A program made the position numbers and the translations under genes. This document shows positions 44,929 through 52,214 of a DNA stretch of 64,000 nucleotides, piece after piece. Source of the DNA: an uncultured Shewanella sp. GTDB lineage: Bacteria > Pseudomonadota > Gammaproteobacteria > Enterobacterales > Shewanellaceae. The notes under the pieces are model-generated. The model was not told the DNA's origin, ran no database searches, and saw only the letters and a list, made by a program, of their open reading frames with translations. Location: NCBI RefSeq assembly GCF_947501665.1, contig NZ_CANMWS010000018.1:62001-126000 (forward strand). The letters run 5' to 3'. Within the stretch, counting starts at the first letter, position 1, and each line of letters starts with the position of its first letter.

Positions 44929-45289
44929 GTGTATGAGAATTGATTTTATTTTTTTTGTTATTTTGATTTGGTTATTATTAATTATGATCGAAGTGAAGAA
45001 TGTCACTCAAGATATTTCTTGGTTAATACATATCTTTCCGAATTAATGGATATATGTCTGCGAGATAAAAATGACCTATTGTTTTATTTTTATGGATGCT
45101 TTTCTCCAGTGCATAATATCAATATAAATGTTTATTTTAAACTCAACTTTTTATCAGAATAAAATACGTCATTCATGGTTAGTTATGGGCGGTATTTTGT
45201 TTCTTATGGATGAAAAATACCCTTAGTACTATTTGGCATTGTCATTGCTCTGTTAAAAGTGGTTTTTGGTTAATTAATATTGGCGTCTT
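44929..45289. other. Upstream region of the AAA+ ATPase gene
   Basis: 361 non-coding AT-rich bases. A short open frame at 44968-45162 lacks a ribosome-binding site and homology. The useful feature is the sigma-54 promoter at 45234. Confidence 0.5.
45234..45249 (+). promoter_or_regulatory. Sigma-54 promoter of the AAA+ ATPase gene
   Basis: TGGCATTGTCATTGCT matches the consensus TGGCAC(G)-N4-TTGC(A/T) at all positions except two between the boxes, with GG and GC ten bases apart. The GC is 42 bases before the ATG at 45290, leaving a leader of about 30 bases. Confidence 0.8.
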
Positions 45290-46711
45290 ATGCTGAACAA
45301 TAATGTCCTTGAGTTGGATCAGGTGAATGACAATTTGTCTTTAAATAAATTGAATATTCAAGATTTAGAAAAAGAAATGGCGTGGTGTGAGGAAATTATA
45401 GACACGCGTTTGAAAATATATTTTAAACAAGAAGTGAATTATTCATCGGTGTTTGACATAACCAAACCCGATCTGCAGTGTTCGCTATCAAACTTTGCTC
45501 AATGGGTAATGAAACATGGCCTTGATTTTGAAGCAAGGTTAATACTTATATTGGCTCTAGTTCCTGTATTAAAACCTAAAATATTGGACGTATTAACCTG
45601 CCAAAATGAACTGACTTTGCGACCGTTTACTGAATTTGCTTGTGTTGAAGACAACGGAACTTGGTATGCCACAGGGGAAACTGTCAGTTTTTTATTAGGT
45701 GGGGATAGTTTACGTTACCGTATTCAAGTGCAATCAATATTACAGGCAAAGGGTACCCGTGGACTGCTAGGGATATTAAGTCTGACTGCCACAGAAATTG
45801 ATCCTTTATTAATGAAGTCGCCTATCAGAGTGCAGCCTAGCTATATACAGTCATTAATAACTTCACAAGTTTATCGTCCAGAATTATTGACTGGTTTTTG
45901 TGCCACTAAGATGGAAAGCGCATTGAGTTGGCAAGATTTAGTGTTACCCAGCAGTGTCGTGGAGCCTTTGAAAGATATTCAGTTTTGGGCTCAACAAGGA
46001 AAAACCTTATTGGATGACTGGGGATTGATGAATAAACTAAGGCCTGGGTTTAGAGCGTTGTTTTATGGACCACCAGGAACAGGCAAGACGATGACGGCTT
46101 GTGTCTTAGGAAAATCAATATCCTATCCCGTTTATCGAATAGATCTTTCTAAAATTATTTCCAAATACATAGGTGAAACTGAAAAGAATTTAGAACATAT
46201 TTTTACTCTCGCAGAAAATAAAAATTGGATTTTGTTTTTTGATGAAGCGGATGCGTTATTTGGAAAGCGCACACAGGCTTCAGGGGCCAATGATCAATTT
46301 GCTAATCAAAATGTGGCTTATTTATTACAACGAATTGAATGCTTTTCTGGGTTAAGTCTATTAGCCACCAATTTTAAAGATAATTTAGATGACGCTTTTT
46401 TTAGGCGTTTCGAGTCGGTGATTTACTTTCCTCTGCCAAGTGTGGATGAACGTTTATGTTTATGGCGTCAAGGTTTTTCAAGTCAATCAACACTGGAATC
46501 GACTATCAAATTAGAGCTGATTGCCAGTGAATATCCCCTTTCTGGTGCTGAGATCATGAATGCTATCCGTTACGCCTCTTTACAAGCATTGAGAAGAGGG
46601 AGCAGTGAAATTATGCATGCCGATCTTTTAGAAGGGGTTCGTCGACAAACAATACGTGGAGACAGCATTAATGATTTTGCAGGAAAGCCCCGCCTCGATC
46701 TGTTTGGTTAA
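45290..46711 (+). CDS. AAA+ ATPase of the eCIS-associated kind
   Basis: A 473-residue protein. The C-terminal half is a classic AAA+ module: Walker A GPPGTGKT at 260-267, SKYIGETEKNL, Walker B LFFDEADALFGKRT with D318 and E319, LATNFKDNLDDAFFRRFE with sensor 1 and arginine finger, and SGAEIMNA in sensor 2. The N-terminal 250 residues are poorly conserved, as in ATPases of contractile injection (Afp15-type) loci, which this protein resembles. Such ATPases are thought to assist assembly or disassembly. Here, with no sheath or tube genes nearby, the substrate might be the R-body or its cargo. Its own sigma-54 promoter precedes it. Confidence 0.85.
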   Translation: MLNNNVLELDQVNDNLSLNKLNIQDLEKEMAWCEEIIDTRLKIYFKQEVNYSSVFDITKPDLQCSLSNFAQWVMKHGLDFEARLILILALVPVLKPKILDVLTCQNELTLRPFTEFACVEDNGTWYATGETVSFLLGGDSLRYRIQVQSILQAKGTRGLLGILSLTATEIDPLLMKSPIRVQPSYIQSLITSQVYRPELLTGFCATKMESALSWQDLVLPSSVVEPLKDIQFWAQQGKTLLDDWGLMNKLRPGFRALFYGPPGTGKTMTACVLGKSISYPVYRIDLSKIISKYIGETEKNLEHIFTLAENKNWILFFDEADALFGKRTQASGANDQFANQNVAYLLQRIECFSGLSLLATNFKDNLDDAFFRRFESVIYFPLPSVDERLCLWRQGFSSQSTLESTIKLELIASEYPLSGAEIMNAIRYASLQALRRGSSEIMHADLLEGVRRQTIRGDSINDFAGKPRLDLFG

Positions 46712-46840
46712 AGGCTGTGATCTTCACTTTTTTATGTTGTTTAACAGGTTTTGATTGCGAACATCTATTTATTAAAGAGCACCAGCCCCTAATAAAATAC
46801 TTTCAACACATATTTCATTGATGACTAAGGAAGAAAATAT

Positions 46841-47902
46841 ATGCAACAGCAACAAACAAGCTTATCTACAGTGACGCCAGTTGAGTCAGCAGTCCAGTCG
46901 AATATTGCTGGCTTAGAGGGAGCCGGAATAGAAGTGCCTCACTCTACCTTGCCGTTAACTGAAAAAACATTGCTAGCCGTTGATAGACTAGAAGGTGAGC
47001 ATAAACAAGAAGGAGGTGAAGTAAATTTGCCTATTCAAGCACAAGGAGTGAGTGATGCTACAGTACAAAGAACGCCAGCTTTAACAAGCCATACAGAGCC
47101 TAAATTTATTTATGCTTCGGGCCGATTAAAGCCTCATTTTACCAATTTGGGATTAGAAAAAGAAAGTGAAGCAGCAACTAAATTATTAAATTTAAAACCG
47201 AATGACTTTTATACATTGTTTACTTATAAAGATGAGAATGATAACCAGCCATATCGCTATCTTGCCGAGCAAGTTAGCTGGATTTTAAGCATAGATAATC
47301 AAGATGCTTATGTGTTATTACCTAATAGTCATGATGAGTTGAATGCGTTTATTAATACCCTTGAAGTGACTGAAAAGCACAATGTGGCTGATGAAGTGTT
47401 ATCGGTTGCAATAGGTGAGTTAGGACCCGTTGCACCGGATGCATTAAGTAATGGTCAACCTTTGCACATGGTAAGGTGTTATCATTTGTATCATTTTACG
47501 ACAGCAGAATTAATGTCAGAACTCAGTGTACATAACACCACGACAACGGCTATACGAGATGTGTTAACGGCCTTAGTACCCAAACCTAATGTGGGTGAGT
47601 CAGACAGTGAGCGCGCAAAGAACTTTTTGGCTTATCGTTATGCCACTATTTATGCGAAAACCGCTGGATTAGAACCGAAAAAAGACAATAATGCTACCGA
47701 TGATAAAGACAGTGATCAGTTTTTAGAGAATTTAGAAACAAAGCCGTCGAATACCTCTCCTGGTAGAAGGATTATCGATGTTATTTTGACTTACCAACGT
47801 AATGTGAGTGGGCGAAAAAGTACTTATTACACCAGTGTTGATGTCACTGACCTCTATCCTTTCCTTCATTCTAATTTAATGGATTATGTGCCTTCTAACT
47901 AA
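46841..47902 (+). CDS. PatG-like accessory-domain protein (copy 1)
   Basis: A 353-residue protein. After a low-complexity N-terminal 85 residues, which contain an ATVQRTP motif, residues about 87-353 resemble the non-catalytic C-terminal domain of PatG-type cyanobactin proteases: FIYASGRLKPHFTNLGLEKE at the start, RYLAEQVSWILSID.QDAYVLLP, IGELGPVAPDALSNGQPL, ERAKNFLAYRYATIYA, and VDVTDLYPF near the end. No subtilisin domain is present. That domain has no known activity. A shorter paralogue is encoded next. Placement is by motif memory and only moderately sure. Confidence 0.65.
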   Translation: MQQQQTSLSTVTPVESAVQSNIAGLEGAGIEVPHSTLPLTEKTLLAVDRLEGEHKQEGGEVNLPIQAQGVSDATVQRTPALTSHTEPKFIYASGRLKPHFTNLGLEKESEAATKLLNLKPNDFYTLFTYKDENDNQPYRYLAEQVSWILSIDNQDAYVLLPNSHDELNAFINTLEVTEKHNVADEVLSVAIGELGPVAPDALSNGQPLHMVRCYHLYHFTTAELMSELSVHNTTTTAIRDVLTALVPKPNVGESDSERAKNFLAYRYATIYAKTAGLEPKKDNNATDDKDSDQFLENLETKPSNTSPGRRIIDVILTYQRNVSGRKSTYYTSVDVTDLYPFLHSNLMDYVPSN

Positions 47903-47959
47903 GGGAGCAACGATTCAATCAATTTATGACTATTTAAATCAATGAAGAGTGAGTAAAAG

Positions 47960-48817
47960 ATGAATGAAATAACACCCAATAGTGATGATAATCAACTCAC
48001 CTATTTATATATTAATGGATATATAAAAGCAGATTTTCCCACCAAAGGATTACAAAAAGAATTTGAACGTTGTTGTCATTGCATCAGTGATGAAGGTGAA
48101 AAGCGACAATTTTTACCAGTGCAATCAAAGTCAGGTACCGAAACAATACAAGATGGCTTTAATCAGCAACTCTATGATCTGGTGTCGAAAGCAGAATATC
48201 ATTATATTGCTCGCCTGATGACCTGGCGTTTTACCAATAGCTACGGACATGACATTTATAATTTAACCCCAACGGAGTCACAATTACCCACAATGATTGA
48301 GGCTATTAAACCCAAAAAAAATAAGCTTGCTAAACCTATGGTACTGGTGGGTTATAGCCAAACAAATCTCAATGGTGACTTGCCAGTAGTGGATGTAAGG
48401 AGGTTAACGAAAGTCAGTCCTTCTTCTATTATTAAATCAATTAAAGCAACCCTACCTAATATTGATGTGGATAAGTTGAAACTCATTGTGGCTGAGATCT
48501 TATCATTAAGCACTAACAGTGGCGATAACGATCAAGACCGAGCACTGAATTATATTTTGTATCAAAATTTAGCGATTTATTCGAGGAGCTATGAACTGCT
48601 TTATGGAGAGAGCAGTGGAGGACAAGCTTCTCCTAATGCGAGATTGATGAACATTCAAGTAGTGCCTTTGCAAAGTGGTGATAGGCATGTCATTAAAGTT
48701 ATTTTTGAATATCAATCTAGCCAAGGAGGGACGCAATATTGGTATTCTGCAGTGGATGTTACGGATGAATATCCTTTTTTATTAGAATCATTTGAGCGTT
48801 TTTTACCTCGATATTAA
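47960..48817 (+). CDS. PatG-like accessory-domain protein (copy 2)
   Basis: A 285-residue paralogue of the preceding protein without the low-complexity leader. The equivalent landmarks are YLYINGYIKADFPTKGLQKE, YIARLMTWRF, LVGYSQTNLNGDLPVV, DQDRALNYILYQNLAIYS and VDVTDEYPFLLES. The GPVAP part of copy 1 is changed to QTNL. It ends the long run of plus-strand island genes. Tandem duplication with divergence suggests a heteromer or two partners. Function unknown. Confidence 0.65.
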   Translation: MNEITPNSDDNQLTYLYINGYIKADFPTKGLQKEFERCCHCISDEGEKRQFLPVQSKSGTETIQDGFNQQLYDLVSKAEYHYIARLMTWRFTNSYGHDIYNLTPTESQLPTMIEAIKPKKNKLAKPMVLVGYSQTNLNGDLPVVDVRRLTKVSPSSIIKSIKATLPNIDVDKLKLIVAEILSLSTNSGDNDQDRALNYILYQNLAIYSRSYELLYGESSGGQASPNARLMNIQVVPLQSGDRHVIKVIFEYQSSQGGTQYWYSAVDVTDEYPFLLESFERFLPRY

Positions 48818-48848
48818 CTTTTATTGTTATTCACCCGTCTGCAAAATA

Positions 48849-48916
48849 ATAAGGTTATTTAAATACTTTCAACGGTTATGATAGGGCTGTTGTAATAGTA
48901 TGATGAATAACCTTAT
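48849..48916. repeat. Inverted repeat between convergent genes
   Basis: ATAAGGTTATT and AATAACCTTAT form an 11-bp stem with a loop of about 46 bases, between the plus-strand block and the convergent minus-strand block. A pyrimidine-rich run follows on the plus strand. It may act as a weak terminator. Confidence 0.5.
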
Positions 48917-48965
48917 CTTTCATTTCCTCTCCTCTTTTAATGTCCATTCCCTTTTCTTTTTTTGA

Positions 48966-49169
48966 TTACTTCATCATTTTATCGAGTATCTGTTGCATTT
49001 CCATAGCATGAATATGGTGTTGGTTTTTTATTTTATCACACTGATTTTGCGTAGTTTGTTTTAATTTATCCAGTGCGATGCTGTCTTGTGTGCTTTTGAG
49101 TATTTGGGCCGTGTCCAGTTGTTGGCTGGGCTGCCAGTACCAATCAAAAATATTGTCAGTGTTCGTCAT
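48966..49169 (-). CDS. Small unknown island protein
   Basis: A 67-residue hydrophilic, Gln/Lys-rich protein, mostly helical. GAGGT lies five bases before the ATG. No family recognised. Last gene of a three-gene minus-strand block. Confidence 0.6.
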   Translation of the reverse strand: MTNTDNIFDWYWQPSQQLDTAQILKSTQDSIALDKLKQTTQNQCDKIKNQHHIHAMEMQQILDKMMK

Positions 49170-49257
49170 ATTTACCTCAGTAGTTCATGCTGTTTTAATA
49201 TAAATGTGCGTTATCTTTGGGATCCCGCACAAACGTGCCTTATTTGCGTTATTATCC

Positions 49258-49710
49258 TTAATTTTTTACGGGATAAATCGGCGTAATGTTAGGATTGGGT
49301 ATGGGAAGATAAGGATGTTGTTTAACGAGTTGGATGTAAAATTTTTGAATAAAATAGTAAAGTTCGATGACATCTTGTTGGTGTTTTTTGCGTTTGACTC
49401 TTTCTTTACCGTAATCAAAGCGTCCTCTAGCACTTTCAGGATCGAGACACCCCATATAGAGTTGACTTAACCCAAATAATAAACTGGAGTACTGCTGGCT
49501 AAAATCGACAGCTTGTTGTTTTTTATCGTGAGTGGCTGTTTTAGGGTAGAGATAATATTCATTAACTTGAATGAGAAATGATTTCATTTGTTGTTCAAAG
49601 AGAAGTAAATCTTTTTGATATGGTTCATCCAATGCGTTATTGGCCATAATCCGAGTGAGTAATGTATTTAAATTAAGAAACCAAGCCCCTTTGAGGTACT
49701 GATCAGACAT
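49258..49710 (-). CDS. Unknown island protein
   Basis: A 150-residue helical protein rich in Tyr, Gln and Leu. AAGGAG lies nine bases before the ATG. The region around residues 75-115 has a conserved-looking SQLYMGCLDPESARGRFDYGKERVKRKK stretch, split as SQLYMGCLDPESARGRF and GKERVKRKK. No family recognised; no signal peptide. Confidence 0.65.
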   Translation of the reverse strand: MSDQYLKGAWFLNLNTLLTRIMANNALDEPYQKDLLLFEQQMKSFLIQVNEYYLYPKTATHDKKQQAVDFSQQYSSLLFGLSQLYMGCLDPESARGRFDYGKERVKRKKHQQDVIELYYFIQKFYIQLVKQHPYLPIPNPNITPIYPVKN

Positions 49711-49761
49711 TGTTGTGACTCCTTTTATAGATTGATGTGTAAATGAACATGGCTTTTGTCT

Positions 49762-50439
49762 CTAAACTTCTTTGTCATCGAAAATCTGTTTCAAAAAAAA
49801 GGACTCTTTTTTCTGATAAGGTTCTGATTGAGAATGATGGGCGCGATGCGTATTTGGCAAAGATTGATTGCGACTTTTATTTAAAGAAGAAAGTGGAGGC
49901 GTCATCGTGCTGTTTTCATCCCAAGGAGTTGATGCTGCGTTAAGTTCAGGAGGGGGGGATTGTATGCCTTTCCTCGTCTCTTGGAAGTCATTATTATCTT
50001 GTTCGGGTATGTCTTTTTGCTTCTCTTTTGTGTCCAATAATGAAGGTGACTGATCATTATTTGTTTGTTTTGTCTGTTGGCTTTTAACCCATAACGCTTG
50101 CCGTTGAGTTTCAGTGTAAATCTGCGTCAGTTGACTCAGTTGTTGGTAAAAATCTTCAACTATCTGATGAAATTCAGTTAAATTTTGTTTATTTGGATTA
50201 TTTGTGCGATCAAATTGTGTATTGAGTGAGATGATTATTGTCATGACCTCTGCCGCTTCTTTTATAAGCGACTCAACGAGAGCTTGAGAGAGGGATTGCG
50301 TATTTTGTTGTAATTGTAATATAGCAAGCTTATTTGCCCAAAGAATGAGTTTTTTTTTATCTGAGGGCATATATTCTTCATGGATAAAAAGCTGTTTTAT
50401 TTTTGAGAGTAAAGGTAAATATTCTGGTATTACCATCAT
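49762..50439 (-). CDS. Unknown island protein with helical N-terminus and disordered tail
   Basis: A 225-residue protein. Residues 1-125 are predicted mostly helical; residues 125-210 are low-complexity (Gln, Ser, Pro, Thr, Asp rich). AGGA precedes two adjacent ATG codons; I kept the first. No family recognised. First gene of the minus-strand block, convergent to the PatG-like pair. Confidence 0.65.
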   Translation of the reverse strand: MMVIPEYLPLLSKIKQLFIHEEYMPSDKKKLILWANKLAILQLQQNTQSLSQALVESLIKEAAEVMTIIISLNTQFDRTNNPNKQNLTEFHQIVEDFYQQLSQLTQIYTETQRQALWVKSQQTKQTNNDQSPSLLDTKEKQKDIPEQDNNDFQETRKGIQSPPPELNAASTPWDENSTMTPPLSSLNKSRNQSLPNTHRAHHSQSEPYQKKESFFLKQIFDDKEV

Positions 50440-50778
50440 TTATTCCTATTAAGTTAAATATACTACGATGATTTAAAAATAACTCAATAAGTAGGCCATA
50501 TTAATTATTTGGATGTTTCTGTCCGTTAATAAATATATTTTGGTTGAAAATAGGCGTTTTTTTTATATTGAACTGGATTTTGATGTTTTTATTATCATCC
50601 TGATGTTGTTTTTTCTGTTTTATTAATATATTGAATATTAAACTTATCGCTAACTGAGTATATATGGCTGATATTAACCTATTTGTCAATATCAATGGAT
50701 GGTTTTGACCATATAATGAGGTTGGCAAACTTAATGCTATTAATTACATGGATTAATAACAAATAATTGAGTTGTCAT
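50440..50778. other. Divergent promoter region
   Basis: A 339-base AT-rich gap between the minus-strand block and the GNAT gene. It holds the sigma-54 promoter at 50723 for the GNAT gene. I found no matching element on the minus strand. A 75-residue open frame at 50501-50728 (minus) starts at TTG without a ribosome-binding site and is not called. Confidence 0.5.
50723..50738 (+). promoter_or_regulatory. Sigma-54 promoter of the GNAT gene
   Basis: TGGCAAACTTAATGCT has a complete TGGCA and TGCT with correct GG-N10-GC spacing. The GC is 42 bases before the ATG at 50779, as for the AAA+ ATPase gene. Confidence 0.75.
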
Positions 50779-51291
50779 ATGTATACTTCTTCAATAGAAA
50801 AAAAAAGCTTAACAGAGGTTAACTTAATTCCTGCTGATCCTAATATTGCAGAGGCTATGTTGCCCATGATGACAAATAATATTTGTCAGCGATTAGCAAT
50901 TGAACCTATCGAAACAGTTGAGGAGATGGCGTGTTTTATCAAAGGGAGTTATTCGCTGCAGAAGTGGCGTTTTTTTATTGAAAACAGTGTGTTAGGTGTT
51001 ATAGGTGGGGTGGCTTTTGGGTTGGTTGGCGGTAAACAACAGCCTATGACAGCAATATTAAGTTATTGGATTGGTGAAGAGTATCAAGGTATGGGCTTTG
51101 CGACTCATGCTTTAACATTATTGATGAATGTATTAGAAAATGAAGGGGTAAAGCATTATTTAGCACAGGTTTATCCTGATAATATAGCTTCTCAAAAAGT
51201 ACTAATGAAATTAGGGTTTGAATGTCTGGATCCTAATGTTGATATAGAGGGGTTTTCAGGGTTAATTGATTTTACATTAACTTTAATATAA
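50779..51291 (+). CDS. GNAT family acetyltransferase, RimJ/RimL-like
   Basis: About 170 residues from the ATG at 50779. The acetyl-CoA loop EYQGMGFATHAL and the C-terminal NIASQKVLMKLGFE are typical of RimJ/RimL-type N-acetyltransferases, and the LSYWIG strand precedes the loop. It may modify an island protein or a toxin; the substrate is unknown. The sigma-54 promoter upstream ties it to the local activator. An upstream in-frame TTG has no ribosome-binding site. Confidence 0.85.
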   Translation: MYTSSIEKKSLTEVNLIPADPNIAEAMLPMMTNNICQRLAIEPIETVEEMACFIKGSYSLQKWRFFIENSVLGVIGGVAFGLVGGKQQPMTAILSYWIGEEYQGMGFATHALTLLMNVLENEGVKHYLAQVYPDNIASQKVLMKLGFECLDPNVDIEGFSGLIDFTLTLI

Positions 51292-51379
51292 TGAAGTGTA
51301 TTATTTGATATATTCCATTATAAGATATTTTACTCCAACAGTGAACTTTTACTGGTCAATAAATTCCATTTTATTGGTT

Positions 51380-51395
51380 TGGCATATATTCTGCT
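51380..51395 (+). promoter_or_regulatory. Sigma-54 promoter of the GH25 lysozyme gene
   Basis: TGGCATATATTCTGCT has a full TGGCA and TGCT with GG-N10-GC spacing. The GC is 39 bases before the ATG at 51433. It rules out an in-frame TTG at 51379 as the true start, since that codon would lie in the -24 box. Confidence 0.75.
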
Positions 51396-51432
51396 CAATG
51401 AACGCTATCATTTAATGTTAATAAGTGTGGTT

Positions 51433-52185
51433 ATGAGTAATAAAATAAATAAGGTCGGTTGGAAGAAAAGGCTCTTTTTTATTTTTGGTATTATATTTGT
51501 CTGGTATCTTGTCGAATTGTATATTAAACCTTTATCTTCAGATGAACATTTTGTGCAAGGATTTGATGTATCCCATTACCAAGGACAAATTCATTGGCCA
51601 AGGATAGATGTTAGTCAGTTTCCTTTTGCTATAGCAAAAGCAACGGGAGGTGAAACCTATGTCGATCCTCAGTTTTATGTTAATTGGCATGGGATGAGGC
51701 AAAATAAAATCATTCGTGGCGCATATCATTTTTTTTATGCAGCCGACGATCCGCAAAAACAAGCGATGAAATATTTGTCGGTGGTTAAGCAATTTATGCC
51801 AACAGATCTCCCTCCTATATTGGATATTGAAATTACCGATAATATGAGTGAAGTGGCATTGCGCGAACGGAGTTTAGTTTGGCTCGAGTTTGTTGAAAAA
51901 CAAACTCAACGACGACCGATTATTTATACCGATTTGTTTTTTGCCCAGCGATATTTAAATGATCCTCGTTTTAGTCGATTTCCGTTATGGGTTGCCGCTT
52001 ATCAAGCCAAATTAATTCAGCTTCCGGCCCTTTGGGTAGATGAGGGGATATGCCAAAAAACCTGGTGTCTATGGCAGCACTCACAAAATGGCCGAATTAA
52101 TGGGGTGAATGCGCCTGTGGATTTAAATCACTTTAATGGTACTTTTCCTGCTTTGTTAAAATTCATTAAAGATTCACATCAATAA
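51433..52185 (+). CDS. Membrane-anchored GH25 lysozyme
   Basis: About 250 residues. A positively charged N-terminus and one hydrophobic segment (about residues 12-31) suggest a signal anchor. The GH25 barrel follows: GFDVSHYQG with D45, FAIAKATGG, GAYHFFY, and ILDIEITD with D131 and E133. The C-terminus has the LWQHSQNGRINGVNAPVDLN segment (split here as LWQHSQNGR and VDLNHFNG) of the family. It cleaves peptidoglycan from the periplasmic side. With the sigma-54 promoter it joins the island's regulon, perhaps for lysis and release. Confidence 0.9.
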   Translation: MSNKINKVGWKKRLFFIFGIIFVWYLVELYIKPLSSDEHFVQGFDVSHYQGQIHWPRIDVSQFPFAIAKATGGETYVDPQFYVNWHGMRQNKIIRGAYHFFYAADDPQKQAMKYLSVVKQFMPTDLPPILDIEITDNMSEVALRERSLVWLEFVEKQTQRRPIIYTDLFFAQRYLNDPRFSRFPLWVAAYQAKLIQLPALWVDEGICQKTWCLWQHSQNGRINGVNAPVDLNHFNGTFPALLKFIKDSHQ

Positions 52186-52214
52186 TCAGGTATGGATGAT
52201 AAGGAGAAAAAGAG

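Noticed and set aside
44968..45162. A 64-residue open frame before the AAA+ ATPase gene
   Set aside because: It starts at TTG with no ribosome-binding site and has no recognisable features. It ends about 70 bases before the sigma-54 promoter of the next gene.
39680..46711. A complete extracellular contractile injection system
   Set aside because: I looked for sheath, tube, spike and baseplate proteins and found none; only accessory-type genes are present.
50501..50728. A 75-residue open frame on the minus strand
   Set aside because: It starts at TTG without a ribosome-binding site, overlies the sigma-54 promoter region, and has AT-driven composition (Asn, Lys, Ile).
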